A DNA stretch of 64,000 nucleotides from Caballeronia fortuita (GTDB lineage: Bacteria > Pseudomonadota > Gammaproteobacteria > Burkholderiales > Burkholderiaceae), in NCBI RefSeq assembly GCF_001544835.2, contig NZ_FCNX02000007.1:248001-312000 (forward strand), given 5' to 3'. Below, in pieces: positions 50,479 through 60,078 of this stretch (positions are counted from its first letter, which is position 1; each line of letters begins with the position of its first letter). Below the pieces are notes generated by a model. That model saw only the letters and a program-made list of their open reading frames with translations, did not search any database and was not told the DNA's origin. A program made the position numbers and the translations under genes.

Positions 50479-51126
50479 ATGGTTCGCAAATCACATTTCG
50501 ATCCGCAGCGCGTGCGCGAGGAAATCGCGATCGCCGCCGCGAGGATGATCGCCGAGGACGGCCTCGACTACGCCACCGCGAAACGCAAGGCGGCGCGGCA
50601 AGTCGTCGGCGAGGCGAAGATCGGCGGCGAGTTTCTGCCCGATAACGACCAGATCGAAGAGGAAATCCGCGAGTATCAGGCGATTTTCCAGAGCGACAGT
50701 CAGCCGGCCGTGCTGCGCCGCATGCGCGAAGTCGCGCTCGACTGGATGGACCGCCTCAAGCCGTTCGATCCTTATCTGACGGGCGCGGTGCTCAACGGCA
50801 CCGCGGGCGAGCATTCCGATATCCATCTGCAATGCTTCTGCGACAATCCGAAGGAAGTCGCAATCTATCTGCTCAACGCGAACATACAGTACGACGTGTC
50901 CGAAACGCGGCATTTCGCCGGACGCGGCTATGTCGAGACGTTGAGTTTCCTGCATCGGGTGCGCAACGAGGAGCCGATCGGCGTGCATATCGCGCTCTAC
51001 GGACCCGATGACCTGCGCGGCGCGGTGCGCGCGGACGGCCGGGGACGTCTCGCCCGCGCCAATGCGGCGGCAGTGCGCGCGCTGCTCGATCATCCCGATG
51101 CCCCGCCGCTGGAAATCGGCGGCTGA
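50479..51126 (+). CDS. Conserved hypothetical protein with nucleotidyltransferase-like motif
   Basis: A 215-residue cytoplasmic protein starting MVRKSHFDPQRVREEIAIAAARMI. The N-terminal 60 residues are helical and charged. The middle, LTGAVLNGTAGEHSDIHLQCF, resembles the hG[GS]...DhDh signature of the Pol-beta nucleotidyltransferase fold, but with His in place of one acidic residue and only one Asp clear. The C-terminus is FLHRVRNEEPIGVHIALYG and Arg/Ala-rich. Same strand as tlpA, 18 bp upstream. Probably nucleotidyltransferase-fold, perhaps inactive; no function assigned. Confidence 0.75.
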   Translation: MVRKSHFDPQRVREEIAIAAARMIAEDGLDYATAKRKAARQVVGEAKIGGEFLPDNDQIEEEIREYQAIFQSDSQPAVLRRMREVALDWMDRLKPFDPYLTGAVLNGTAGEHSDIHLQCFCDNPKEVAIYLLNANIQYDVSETRHFAGRGYVETLSFLHRVRNEEPIGVHIALYGPDDLRGAVRADGRGRLARANAAAVRALLDHPDAPPLEIGG

Positions 51127-51144
51127 CCTTTCTTCCGGACGCTC

Positions 51145-51684
51145 ATGAAAAGCACACGCATTCTGGCGGCCCTCGTGGTCGCGGTCGCCGCGACCGTCGG
51201 CGGTTTCTACGCGGGCCATCTGTTTACTGGCGGCGATTCCGTGGCCGCGACGCAGCCAGGCGGCAACGCCGTCGAGCAACTGTGGAAAGCGACGCCGCCG
51301 GGTGCATCGGGCACGTCGCAGCCGCTGGCGGCGTTCAAGGGCAAGCCGGTCGTCGTCAATTTCTGGGCGTCATGGTGCGGGCCGTGCGTCAAGGAAATGC
51401 CGACGCTTTCCGCCCTGCAGCGCGATTACGAGAAAAAAGGCATCACGTTCATCGGCCTCGGCGTCGACAGCGAAAAGAACGTCAACGATTTCCTCAAGAA
51501 AGTGCCGGTCGCCTATCCCGTCTACGTGACCGGCTTCGGCGGCGCGGATCTTGCGCGCAGCTTCGGCAATAACGCAGGCGGCTTGCCGTTCACTGTTGTC
51601 ATCGACGCAAAAGGACAGATCCGCTCGACGAAGCTCGGCGAAGTCGATCCCGCCGAACTGAAACACACGCTCGACAACCTGTAA
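51145..51684 (+). CDS. TlpA/ResA-type periplasmic thiol-disulfide oxidoreductase
   Basis: A 179-residue protein with an N-terminal uncleaved signal anchor (LAALVVAVAATVGGFYAGHL) and a thioredoxin fold. Active site is WCGPC (Cys78, Cys81) in VVNFWASWCGPCVKEMPTL. The cis-Pro segment is GGLPFTVVIDAKG. It probably keeps periplasmic thiols reduced, as in cytochrome c maturation. Precise partner unknown. Confidence 0.9.
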   Translation: MKSTRILAALVVAVAATVGGFYAGHLFTGGDSVAATQPGGNAVEQLWKATPPGASGTSQPLAAFKGKPVVVNFWASWCGPCVKEMPTLSALQRDYEKKGITFIGLGVDSEKNVNDFLKKVPVAYPVYVTGFGGADLARSFGNNAGGLPFTVVIDAKGQIRSTKLGEVDPAELKHTLDNL

Positions 51685-52235
51685 AAATTCGCAGCGATTA
51701 GGCAGGGGCTTGCGTCGCGTAAGCAGCACGTTACAGCGTAATTGGCGGTTTTTGCGAGAAATTCCAAGTGGCGGGTGCCGCAGGGCGGTAATATGTCCCA
51801 CGGTTTTGAGACGGCCCGCACGGTAAAACTAGACAAAATTCTCTAAACGGCGCTAAAGTGCGCCGAATTCCGCACAACCCGAAGCGACTATGACAACTCT
51901 GCCGGTGCCATTTGGCCCCCTCGCCGTCGAGTCCGACATCCGCAGCATCGATGTCGGGCGCCGTGGGGCACCCGCAACCGTCATCCGCAAGCCGTTCGGG
52001 CGCGCGCTTCAAAGCGACCACGTAGGCGCGTTCGTTACGAACGCATCCGGCGTGCCGACCGATTCTGCCGCCGTGGTCTTCGACGGTGCCTGCGCGAGCG
52101 CGAAAGTGCGCGGCGCGGGCGCGTGCGTCGGCCGGCTGGCCGCGCCGACTCGCGGCTGAGCAGTCAGAACACCCAACAAATCAAGTCAAGTGCCGGGTCA
52201 GCCCCGGTCTCCAAGTATTGAAAGGGGATTTTTCG
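51685..52235. other. Region between tlpA and accB, without aroQ
   Basis: A 551-bp stretch holding the accBC promoter and leader. The only reading frame of note is the 89-codon one at 51890. In many Burkholderia genomes, as I recall, aroQ (type II dehydroquinase) sits here; none of its motifs is present. Confidence 0.5.
51890..52159 (+). CDS. Possible small protein, unrecognised
   Basis: An 89-codon frame starting [19 protein letters not shown]. Third codon positions are GC-rich, as in real genes here, but there is no convincing ribosome site and no recognisable domain. It has a run of small residues and no signal peptide. It may equally be non-coding leader of accBC. Kept only as a weak candidate. 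Confidence 0.25.
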   Translation: MTTLPVPFGPLAVESDIRSIDVGRRGAPATVIRKPFGRALQSDHVGAFVTNASGVPTDSAAVVFDGACASAKVRGAGACVGRLAAPTRG

Positions 52236-52709
52236 ATGGACCTTCGTAAACTGAAAACGCTGATCGACCTCGTCTCGGAATCCGGTATCTCGGAGCTGGA
52301 AGTGACGGAAGGCGAAGGCAAGGTTCGCATCGTCAAGAACGCCGCGCCGGTCTACATGCAGGCGCCGCAACAGTTCGCGCCGCAGGCGCAGGCGCCCGCT
52401 GCACCGCATTTCGCCGGTGCGGGCGAAGCCGGTGCGCCGGCCGCCGCCGCGCCCGCTGCAGCCGCGCCGCAGGGCCACACCGTGACCTCGCCGATGGTCG
52501 GCTCGTTCTATCGCGCGCCGTCGCCGGGCGCCGACCCGTTCGTGCAGGTCGGCGATACGGTGAAGGAAGGCCAGACGCTGTGCATCATCGAAGCAATGAA
52601 GCTCCTGAACGAGATCGAATCGGACAAGGCCGGCGTCGTGAAGGAAATCCTCGTCGACAACGGCCAGGCGGTCGAGTACGGCCAGCCGCTCTTTGTGATC
52701 GGCGACTGA
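52236..52709 (+). CDS. accB: Acetyl-CoA carboxylase biotin carboxyl carrier protein
   Basis: A 157-residue protein with an N-terminal dimerisation segment ([23 protein letters not shown]), an Ala/Pro/Gln-rich linker, and the biotinyl domain. Biotin is carried on Lys122 in [21 protein letters not shown] lies upstream of the ATG. First gene of accBC, for fatty-acid synthesis. Confidence 0.97.
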   Translation: MDLRKLKTLIDLVSESGISELEVTEGEGKVRIVKNAAPVYMQAPQQFAPQAQAPAAPHFAGAGEAGAPAAAAPAAAAPQGHTVTSPMVGSFYRAPSPGADPFVQVGDTVKEGQTLCIIEAMKLLNEIESDKAGVVKEILVDNGQAVEYGQPLFVIGD

Positions 52710-52862
52710 TGGCGCATCGGGCCGAGCGGCGGATGCGGTCTGCATCGTCGCCGCCCGGCTTCGCCGCGTTGGCGCGTGAGCGACCTCGTTGCGTCGAGGC
52801 GCGCGCCGCCGATTGGATCCCCGAGGGCCGCTCGCGCGAGCCCGTTGATGAGCCGACCCACT

Positions 52863-54230
52863 ATGTTTGAAAAAATTCTTATTGCGAACCGCGGCGAAAT
52901 CGCGCTTCGCATCCAGCGCGCGTGCCGCGAGCTGGGCGTCAAGACCGTCGTCGTCTATTCCGAAGCCGACAAGGAAGCGAAGTACGTCAAGCTGGCCGAC
53001 GAAGCTGTCTGCATCGGACCGGCGCCTTCGAACCTTTCGTATCTGAACATGCCCGCGCTCATCAGCGCGGCCGAAGTCACCGACGCCGAAGCCATCCATC
53101 CCGGCTACGGTTTCCTCTCCGAAAACGCCGACTTTGCCGAGCGCGTCGAGCAATCGGGCTTTACGTTCATCGGGCCGCGTCCCGAAACCATCCGCCTGAT
53201 GGGTGACAAGGTCACCGCCAAGCAGACGATGATCAAGACCGGCGTGCCGTGCGTGCCGGGTTCGGAAGGCGCGTTGCCCGACGATCCGCGCGAGATCGTG
53301 AAGATTGCGCGCACCATCGGCTATCCGGTCATCATCAAGGCGGCGGGCGGCGGCGGCGGGCGCGGCATGCGCGTGGTGCACACGGAAGCGGCGCTCGTGA
53401 ACGCGGTCAACATGACGCGCGAAGAAGCGGGCCGCGCCTTCGGCAACCCGCAGGTGTACATGGAGAAGTTTCTCGAGAATCCGCGTCACATCGAGATTCA
53501 GGTGCTGTCGGATTCGTTCCGCAACGCACTCTGGCTCGGCGAGCGCGATTGCTCGATGCAGCGCCGCCACCAGAAAGTGATCGAGGAAGCGCCGGCGCCG
53601 GGCATCGCACGGCGGCTGATCGAGCGTATCGGCGATCGCTGCGCCGACGCCTGCAAGAAGATGGGCTATCTCGGCGCGGGTACGTTCGAATTCCTGTACG
53701 AGAACAACGAGTTCTACTTCATCGAAATGAACACGCGCGTGCAGGTCGAGCATCCTGTGACGGAGCTCATCACGGGCGTGGACATCGTGCAGGAACAGAT
53801 CCGTATCGCGGCGGGCGAGAAGCTCTCGATCCGCCAGAAGGACATCCAGTTCCGCGGCCACGCGATCGAATGCCGTATCAACGCGGAAGACCCGTTCAAG
53901 TTCACGCCGTCGCCGGGACGCATCACGTCGTGGCACACGCCGGGCGGTCCGGGCATCCGCGTCGATTCGCACGCTTATGCCAACTATTTCGTTCCGCCGA
54001 ACTACGATTCGATGATCGGCAAGCTGATCGCGTTCGGCGCGACGCGCGAGCAGGCGATCAACCGCATGCGCATCGCGCTCTCGGAAATGGTCGTGGAAGG
54101 CATCTCGACGAACATCCCGCTGCATCGCGAGATGATGATCGACGCGAAGTTCGTCGAAGGCGGCACGAGCATCCACTATCTCGAGAACAAGCTGGCCGCG
54201 CGCCAGGCTGCCGTCGCCGAAGAGTCCTGA
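52863..54230 (+). CDS. accC: Biotin carboxylase subunit of acetyl-CoA carboxylase
   Basis: A 455-residue ATP-grasp enzyme, the standard length from [20 protein letters not shown]. The ATP loop is [30 protein letters not shown] holds the active-site Glu and Arg. It carboxylates biotin on AccB. An ATG five codons upstream (52848) is an alternative start; neither has a strong ribosome site. The 153-bp gap after accB is GC-rich. Confidence 0.97.
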   Translation: MFEKILIANRGEIALRIQRACRELGVKTVVVYSEADKEAKYVKLADEAVCIGPAPSNLSYLNMPALISAAEVTDAEAIHPGYGFLSENADFAERVEQSGFTFIGPRPETIRLMGDKVTAKQTMIKTGVPCVPGSEGALPDDPREIVKIARTIGYPVIIKAAGGGGGRGMRVVHTEAALVNAVNMTREEAGRAFGNPQVYMEKFLENPRHIEIQVLSDSFRNALWLGERDCSMQRRHQKVIEEAPAPGIARRLIERIGDRCADACKKMGYLGAGTFEFLYENNEFYFIEMNTRVQVEHPVTELITGVDIVQEQIRIAAGEKLSIRQKDIQFRGHAIECRINAEDPFKFTPSPGRITSWHTPGGPGIRVDSHAYANYFVPPNYDSMIGKLIAFGATREQAINRMRIALSEMVVEGISTNIPLHREMMIDAKFVEGGTSIHYLENKLAARQAAVAEES

Positions 54231-54255
54231 AGCACGCACTATCCAGAGAAATAGC

Positions 54256-55158
54256 ATGAGTTACCGGGAACTGATCGCCGAGCTGGATCGCGAGCACGCG
54301 GAAGCGCTGTCGGATGCGTTGCTGGAAGTGGGCGCGCTGTCGGTGTCCGTCGAAGATGCCGACGCCGACACGCCCGACGAGCAGCCGCTTTTCGGCGAGC
54401 CGGGGCTCGTGCCCGAGAAGAGCGCGTGGAACCGTTCGCGCGTCGTGGCGCTGCTCGCCGACGACGCCGATCCCGACGTGCTGCTCGCCGCCGCCGCGAA
54501 CGAGATTGGCCTCGCGGCGACGCCCGCGTTCAGCGTGCGCGATGTCGAGGAGCAGGACTGGGTGCGTCTCACGCAATCGCAGTTCGACCCGATTCCCATC
54601 GGCGAGCGCATCTGGGTCGTGCCCTCGTGGCACGACGCGCCCGATCCGGAGGCGCTCGTGCTCGAGCTCGATCCCGGTCTCGCGTTCGGCACCGGCAGCC
54701 ATCCGACCACGCGCCTTTGCATGGAATGGCTGGAGCAGTCGGTGAAGCCGGGGCAATCTCTGCTCGATTACGGCTGCGGATCGGGCATCCTCGCGATTCT
54801 CGCGAAGAAGTGCGGCGCGGATCCGGTCGTCGGCATCGACATCGATCCGCAGGCGGTCGAGTCGGCGCGCCAGAACAGCGAGCGCAATCGCGCGGACGTG
54901 ACCTACGGTTTGCCCGACGCATGCCCTGCCGGCGAATTCGATATCGTCGTCGCGAACATTCTCTCGAATCCGCTCAAGCTGATGGCCTCGATGCTCTCGG
55001 CGAAGGTGAAGCCGGGCGGCAGGATCGCGCTGTCGGGCGTGCTCGCGCGCCAGGCCGACGAGGTCGCCGCGGTCTATGCGAAGTGGATCGACATCGGCGT
55101 CTGGCGCGAGCACGAAGGCTGGGTCTGCCTCGCGGGAACGCGGCGCGAAAGCCTTTAG
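54256..55158 (+). CDS. prmA: Ribosomal protein L11 methyltransferase
   Basis: A 300-residue SAM enzyme. The N-terminal substrate-recognition part ends near 120; the SAM site is [30 protein letters not shown], and [19 protein letters not shown] is the catalytic NxL-type block. It trimethylates L11. Starts 25 bp after accC. Confidence 0.96.
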   Translation: MSYRELIAELDREHAEALSDALLEVGALSVSVEDADADTPDEQPLFGEPGLVPEKSAWNRSRVVALLADDADPDVLLAAAANEIGLAATPAFSVRDVEEQDWVRLTQSQFDPIPIGERIWVVPSWHDAPDPEALVLELDPGLAFGTGSHPTTRLCMEWLEQSVKPGQSLLDYGCGSGILAILAKKCGADPVVGIDIDPQAVESARQNSERNRADVTYGLPDACPAGEFDIVVANILSNPLKLMASMLSAKVKPGGRIALSGVLARQADEVAAVYAKWIDIGVWREHEGWVCLAGTRRESL

Positions 55159-55208
55159 AATAGCGCCATCCTCCACGATCAGGCCGTCAGGCCAACGGCA
55201 CTTCTTAT

Positions 55209-56525
55209 ATGGCGCTGGCAACCCGCTGCCCTCACTGCGAAACCGTATTCAAGCTGGACCCGCATCTGCTCGCGCCGCACGATGGCCGCGTGCGCTGCGG
55301 ACACTGTCAGGAAGTTTTCGATGCCGCGCATCATCGCTTCGAACTGCCCGACGAGCCGGCGGCAGGAGGCGTCGCCCAGCATGCCGCGATCATCGACGAT
55401 GATGCTGCCGTCGGTCCCACGACGAGTTCGAGCGCAAATCACGACGTGCCCGCGCACGTCACCGCGCCGCCCGATGCGCCATCGAAGCCGCGGCCGTTCG
55501 CGCCGCGCAATCTCGAAATCGGCGCCGCTCCGAGGCAGGCCAATACCGATACCGATACCGAACGCACCGTCTACGCCGGCAATCCCGCTTTCCTCAACGC
55601 TTCGCGGCAAAGCCGGACGCCGCCGCCGCCCGGCGAGCCCAAGCCGAACGATGCTGCGAACGAGTCCTCCACGCTGCCGTCGGAATCGGCCCGGCTGAAG
55701 CAGTTCATTCGCGTCGGCACGCCGCATCCCGACGCCGCCAATTCCGCTCAGGCCGATCACGACGCGCCGCTCGCCGAGCCGCCCGCCACGCCGTTCGTCG
55801 ATCCCGTCGACGATCGCGCCGAGCCGTTCATCGGACCTGTGCCTCAGCCGGACGCACCGCGCGCGCATCCCGAGCCGGAGGCTCCCGCCACACCCGCCTG
55901 GCGCGAAGACGCCGAGCCCGGCTTCGGCGCCCGAAAGCCATCCCCGCCCGCACGCCGGACGAGCGCGAACGAAGCGTTTCCGGTCATCCGCGAATCGCGG
56001 GAAGCGCGCGAGGCGCGCGCGCCGGCGCGGGCGCACGCGAGGTCCGGCAAGCTCGGGCGCGTGGTCGGTGTCATCGTCGCGCTGCTGCTCGTGCTTCTGC
56101 TGCTCGTGCAGCTCGCGTGGTGGCAACGCGAAACCGTGATGGTCTACGTGCCCGGCTCGCACGTGTTCTATTCGCAAATCTGCGATCAGCTCGGCTGCAC
56201 CATTTCGCCGCCGCGCAACATCGACGGACTGCAGATCGAGAGTTCCGGGCTGCGTCAGGTCGACGGTCCGCACAAGCTCGAACTGAAGCTGTCGCTGCGC
56301 AACCGTACGGACGTCGCGCTCGCGTTTCCGGCGCTCGAACTCACACTGCTCGACGACAAGAACAACGTGGCCATCCGGCGCGTGCTCTGGCCGCAGGATT
56401 ACGCGCGACCGGGTACGATATTCGCCATCGGCCTTGCGCCGCAAAGCGCGCAGCCGGTCATCGTCCGGCTCGATACGGGCGATGCGGTCGCCGCGAATTA
56501 CCGGGTTCAGGTCTTTTACCCGTGA
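55209..56525 (+). CDS. MJ0042-type zinc-ribbon/DUF3426 membrane protein
   Basis: A 438-residue protein. An N-terminal zinc ribbon has CPHC and CGHC (Cys7, Cys10, Cys30, Cys33). A long Pro/Ala-rich disordered middle follows (residues about 50-275), then one membrane helix (VVGVIVALLLVLLLLVQLAWW) and the DUF3426 domain (VFYSQICDQLGCTISPPRNIDGLQIESSG). The N-terminus is probably cytoplasmic and the C-terminus periplasmic. Role unknown; the pairing with prmA is common in beta-proteobacteria. Confidence 0.88.
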   Translation: MALATRCPHCETVFKLDPHLLAPHDGRVRCGHCQEVFDAAHHRFELPDEPAAGGVAQHAAIIDDDAAVGPTTSSSANHDVPAHVTAPPDAPSKPRPFAPRNLEIGAAPRQANTDTDTERTVYAGNPAFLNASRQSRTPPPPGEPKPNDAANESSTLPSESARLKQFIRVGTPHPDAANSAQADHDAPLAEPPATPFVDPVDDRAEPFIGPVPQPDAPRAHPEPEAPATPAWREDAEPGFGARKPSPPARRTSANEAFPVIRESREAREARAPARAHARSGKLGRVVGVIVALLLVLLLLVQLAWWQRETVMVYVPGSHVFYSQICDQLGCTISPPRNIDGLQIESSGLRQVDGPHKLELKLSLRNRTDVALAFPALELTLLDDKNNVAIRRVLWPQDYARPGTIFAIGLAPQSAQPVIVRLDTGDAVAANYRVQVFYP

Positions 56526-56645
56526 TGAGGGCGGGCAGGCGCGCGACGCCGCCCGCTCCCGTTCCACACGACGCGCGTCACGACCCTCGCGGATCGCGCA
56601 CGCGCGATTTTCCCGTCAGCATCTGACAACTCTCTGGAGCGCAAC

Positions 56646-57146
56646 ATGAGTCAAGTTACCCTCGGCGGCAATCCCATCGACGTCAACGGCACCTTTCCCG
56701 GCGCAGGCCAGCAAGCGTCGGAATTCACGCTCGTCGGCGCTGATCTCGGCGACGTCAAACTCGCGAACTTCGCGGGCAAGCGCAAGGTGCTGAACATCGT
56801 TCCGAGCCTCGACACGCCGACCTGCGCCACCTCGACGCGCAAGTTCAACGAAGCGGCCGCCGGCCTGAACAACACGGTCGTAGTCGTCGTTTCGGGCGAT
56901 CTGCCGTTCGCCGCGAAGCGCTTCTGCACGACCGAAGGCATCGCCAATGTCGTGACGGCATCGACGTTCCGTGGACACGACTTCGCGCAGGCGTACGGCG
57001 TCGACGTGACGAGCGGCCCGCTCAAGGGCCTGACCGCTCGCGCGGTCGTCGTGCTGGACGAGAACAATAAAGTGCTGCATTCCGAGCTCGTGCCCGAAAT
57101 CAAGAACGAACCGAACTACGACGCAGCCCTCGCCGCGCTGAAGTAA
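56646..57146 (+). CDS. tpx: Thiol peroxidase
   Basis: A 166-residue atypical 2-Cys peroxiredoxin. Peroxidatic Cys60 in [15 protein letters not shown], resolving Cys94 in KRFCTTEGI. It reduces hydroperoxides with thioredoxin. CTGGAG lies upstream of ATG. A perfect 12-bp hairpin follows. Confidence 0.96.
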   Translation: MSQVTLGGNPIDVNGTFPGAGQQASEFTLVGADLGDVKLANFAGKRKVLNIVPSLDTPTCATSTRKFNEAAAGLNNTVVVVVSGDLPFAAKRFCTTEGIANVVTASTFRGHDFAQAYGVDVTSGPLKGLTARAVVVLDENNKVLHSELVPEIKNEPNYDAALAALK

Positions 57147-57152
57147 TTCTCC

Positions 57153-57180
57153 GCGGACCGCTTCCGGCGAAGCGGTCCGC
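57153..57180 (+). terminator. Hairpin downstream of tpx
   Basis: Perfect 12-bp stem GCGGACCGCTTC / GAAGCGGTCCGC with loop CGGC, 6 bp after the stop. There is no T run, so it may stabilise the mRNA or act with Rho. Confidence 0.45.
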
Positions 57181-57259
57181 GCATACGAGGCGCGGTGCCA
57201 TGCTCGCCGCGCGCCGTATGCGCATTCTCTTCCGGCTCAATTCATAAAGGACGTTCGCC

Positions 57260-58198
57260 TTGGCTACGCTCATCTGCGGCTCGCTCGCCTACGACAACAT
57301 CATGACCTTCCAGGGGCGCTTCGGCGACCACATCCTGCCGGATCAGGTGCACATGCTGAACATCAGCTTCCTGGTGCCGACGATGCGACGCAACTTCGGC
57401 GGCTGCGCGGGCAACATCGCGTATGCGCTGAAGCTGCTCGGCGGCGATCCGAAGATCATGGCGACGCTCGGCGCGGCGGATTCGCAGCTTTATATCGACC
57501 GGCTCGACGCACTTGGTCTGTCGAAGGAGTATGTGCGCGTGCTGCCCGATCAGCACTCGGCGCAATGCTTTATCACCACCGATCTAGCGAACAATCAGAT
57601 CACCGCGTTCCATCCCGGCGCGATGATGGAGTCGCATCAGAACCAAGCCGACGCGGCGCAGGGCATTACGCTCGGCATCGTCGCGCCCGACGGGGCACGA
57701 GGCATGCGGGAACACGCCGAAGGACTGGCGCGCGCGGGCGTGCCGTTCGTCTTCGATCCGGGCCAGGGCTTGCCGATTCTCGAAGGCGTTGAACTTTGTC
57801 GCATGATTGAACTCGCCACGTACGTGGCGGTCAACGATTACGAAGCCAAGTTGTTGAGCAACAAGACCGGCTGGTCGATCGAAGACATCAAGAGCCGTGT
57901 CGATGCCCTCGTCGTCACGCGTGGGGAACACGGCGCGCAGATCTATCATGAAGATGGCGCGTCCGAGATTCCTGTCGTGGCGGCGCGTCAGGTGGTCGAT
58001 CCAACCGGTTGCGGCGACGCGTTCCGCGGCGGCCTTCTGTATGGCATCGAGAACAAGCTTGGCTGGGAGAAAACGGGTCGTCTCGCGAGTCTGATGGGTT
58101 CGTTGAAAATCGAACATCAGGGGCCGCAAACCTACGCGCCGACGCGCGCCGAAATCGAAGAACGTTTCAAGCAGGCGTTCGGTAGCAGCCTGTTCTGA
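57260..58198 (+). CDS. PfkB-family carbohydrate/nucleoside kinase
   Basis: A 312-residue ribokinase-fold enzyme. TTG at 57260 is the start, with AAAGGA about 8 nt upstream and the conserved MATLICGSLAYDNIMTF immediately following. FGGCAGNIAYALKLLG near residues 47-61 and the catalytic Asp253 in DPTGCGDAFRGGL are diagnostic. The first block and absence of phosphosugar features suggest an adenosine kinase-like or ribokinase-like substrate; not decidable. It precedes a lipoprotein gene by 17 bp. Confidence 0.88.
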   Translation: MATLICGSLAYDNIMTFQGRFGDHILPDQVHMLNISFLVPTMRRNFGGCAGNIAYALKLLGGDPKIMATLGAADSQLYIDRLDALGLSKEYVRVLPDQHSAQCFITTDLANNQITAFHPGAMMESHQNQADAAQGITLGIVAPDGARGMREHAEGLARAGVPFVFDPGQGLPILEGVELCRMIELATYVAVNDYEAKLLSNKTGWSIEDIKSRVDALVVTRGEHGAQIYHEDGASEIPVVAARQVVDPTGCGDAFRGGLLYGIENKLGWEKTGRLASLMGSLKIEHQGPQTYAPTRAEIEERFKQAFGSSLF

Positions 58199-58215
58199 GT
58201 GATTGGAGTAAAGGA

Positions 58216-58695
58216 ATGAAAACGGTAAGTCGTATCGCGCTGGCCATGGCGCTCGTCGGCTCGGTGGCAATGACGGGCTGCGCCTATAACAGCAGTTCTT
58301 CGGACGTCTACACGGCGTCGCAGGCGCAGCGTGAGGAAACGGTGCGCATGGCGACCGTCGAAAGCGTGCGCGGCGTGAAGATCAGCTCGAACAACGGCCA
58401 GCCTACGGGCCTCGGCACGATCGGCGGCGGTGCGCTGGGCGGCGTGGCCGCGGCAAGTGCTATCGGCGGCGGCAACGGCTCGATCATCGCGGGGATCATC
58501 GGCGGGCTGGCCGGCGCCGTCGCGGGTAATGCGGTCGAAAACAGCGTCGCAATGAAGAACGGTCTGGAAATCACCGTGCGCCTCGACAACGGCGACATGC
58601 GCGCGATCACGCAGACGGCGAACGGCGAAGTGTTTCAGGCCGGCGAGCGGGTGCGTCTGCTCTCGAGCGGCGGAGTCACGCGCGTGACCCACTGA
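58216..58695 (+). CDS. Glycine-zipper outer-membrane lipoprotein (SlyB/Pcp type)
   Basis: A 159-residue lipoprotein. Signal MKTVSRIALAMALVGSVAMTGC with lipid Cys22 (the lipobox MTGC is slightly atypical). The middle is a glycine zipper (IGGGALGGVAAASAIGGG, then IIGGLAGAVAGNAVEN) expected to pack against the membrane. The C-terminus is a small beta domain ITVRLDNGDMRAITQT. Similar proteins respond to envelope stress. AAAGG precedes ATG. Confidence 0.9.
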   Translation: MKTVSRIALAMALVGSVAMTGCAYNSSSSDVYTASQAQREETVRMATVESVRGVKISSNNGQPTGLGTIGGGALGGVAAASAIGGGNGSIIAGIIGGLAGAVAGNAVENSVAMKNGLEITVRLDNGDMRAITQTANGEVFQAGERVRLLSSGGVTRVTH

Positions 58696-58737
58696 GCCAA
58701 GGTCTTTCAGCGGAGGAATCCGCGCCGTAAAGTTGAG

Positions 58738-58770
58738 AAGCGCATGTATCGAACGATGCATGCGCTTTTT
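58738..58770 (+). terminator. Rho-independent terminator of the lipoprotein gene
   Basis: AAGCGCATG and CATGCGCTT pair, extended inside by ATCG/CGAT, and are followed by TTTTTCTTTT. It lies 43 bp after the stop. Confidence 0.8.
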
Positions 58771-58828
58771 CTTTTGGCGCCGCCCAACGCTGCGAGCGCA
58801 CGATGACTCACATCCGTTCGCCGAAACG

Positions 58829-58863
58829 AAAAACCCGCCGCCGAGCTTCCCCGGCGACGGGTT
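58829..58863 (-). terminator. Rho-independent terminator of the H1-like gene
   Basis: AACCCGCCGCCG / CGGCGACGGGTT (58832-58843 with 58852-58863, one mismatch), 8-nt loop, then TTTTTCGTTT on the minus strand. Confidence 0.75.
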
Positions 58864-58932
58864 CAGGCCGGGTAGGCTTACCCGGACTAAGGACACAGCA
58901 CGCTGTGCCTGGGTGTTGCGTACCGCGAGAAG

Positions 58933-59616
58933 TTACGGACGGCTGCCCGTCGGGAACGGCCATGCTGCTGCCGGGTTCAACGCCGTCTTGACCGCAGCGG
59001 CCGGAGCCGGAGCAGGCGCGGACACGGTCGTTGCCGTCGTTGCAGGAGCGGCAGCCGTAGTCTTCTTCGCAGCAGCGGCCTTCTTGGCCGGAGCCTTCTT
59101 CGCGGGGGCCTTCTTCGCCGCAGGGGCAGGAGCAGCAGGCGCGGGCGCAGCGGCTGCGGTCTTCGCAGCAGCCTTTTTCGCGGGAGCCTTTTTCGCAGCA
59201 GCCTTCTTCGCTGCGGCCTTCTTCGCGGGCGCCTTCTTGGCGGCGGCCTTCTTCGCAGGCGCCTTCTTCGCCGCAGCCTTCTTGGTCGCTACTTTCTTGG
59301 TCGCGACTTTCTTTGCTGCTGCCTTCTTCGCGGGCGCCTTCTTAGCCGCGACCTTCTTCGCCGCGACCTTCTTCGCTGCAACCTTCTTCGCCGCTACTTT
59401 CTTGGTCGCGACTTTCTTTGCTGCTGCCTTCTTCGCGGGAGCCTTCTTAGCCGCGACCTTCTTCGCTGCAACCTTCTTCGCCGCTACTTTCTTCGCCGCG
59501 ACCTTCTTCACAGCGACCTTCTTGGCGGCAACCTTCTTCGCCGGAGCGGCCTTCTTCGCGGTGACCTTCTTAGCTGCAGCCTTCTTCGCGGCGGGTTTTT
59601 TCTTGGCAACTGCCAT
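58933..59616 (-). CDS. Histone H1-like Ala/Lys-rich nucleoid protein
   Basis: A 227-residue, extremely basic protein built of AAKKV, APAKKA and ATKKV pentapeptides, starting [17 protein letters not shown]. The last 60 residues are Ala/Pro-rich and end FPTGSRP. Such bacterial H1-like tails bind DNA without a fold and affect nucleoid packing. AAGGAG lies 8 nt upstream of ATG. The DNA contains a near-exact repeat spaced by 105 bp (from 59301 and 59406). Next to nrdB, as in relatives. Confidence 0.9.
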   Translation of the reverse strand: MAVAKKKPAAKKAAAKKVTAKKAAPAKKVAAKKVAVKKVAAKKVAAKKVAAKKVAAKKAPAKKAAAKKVATKKVAAKKVAAKKVAAKKVAAKKAPAKKAAAKKVATKKVATKKAAAKKAPAKKAAAKKAPAKKAAAKKAAAKKAPAKKAAAKTAAAAPAPAAPAPAAKKAPAKKAPAKKAAAAKKTTAAAPATTATTVSAPAPAPAAAVKTALNPAAAWPFPTGSRP

Positions 59617-60078
59617 GGTTTTTCTCCTTCAGGTTTTCAGATGAGAGTCAGTTCAAACAACACCCTTCGTCAAAACCCGCTTCCCACGCGTCGCCTCTCA
59701 CAGCGCACGCTACGAAGCGGATTATTCATCGGCGTACGCTGATCCCACCTGCTTACGCTAATGAATACGGCAAGGCGCGCCGTGCCCCAAGGCACCGCGC
59801 GCCAAATTGAGTCAGCTCCGCGTATCCGCGGCGCCGGCCATCGCTTGATCGAGCCAGCGAGCTTGCCGCTGGCATTTTCCGGGGGGAAGTTTGCCCTTCC
59901 CTTTTCAGGGATCGCAAAAGGCCTGTCTTCTATTCGGGCCACGCGGCCCGCCAAGTCATCAGGCGCACTTTGCATCAGGCGACCGTTCTCCTAAACCTTG
60001 TCGGCCGGGCGCGCGTGAGCGACACGCTGCTGCCCGTCCGTCCCATCGATTTCGTCTGCAACACGTCCTGGATTTTTA
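59617..60078. other. Intergenic region between nrdB and the H1-like gene
   Basis: No gene is supported in 462 bp. It should hold the H1-like promoter (minus strand). A hairpin CGGGCC-ACGC-GGCCCG near 59936-59951 lies downstream of nrdB but has no T run. Confidence 0.5.
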
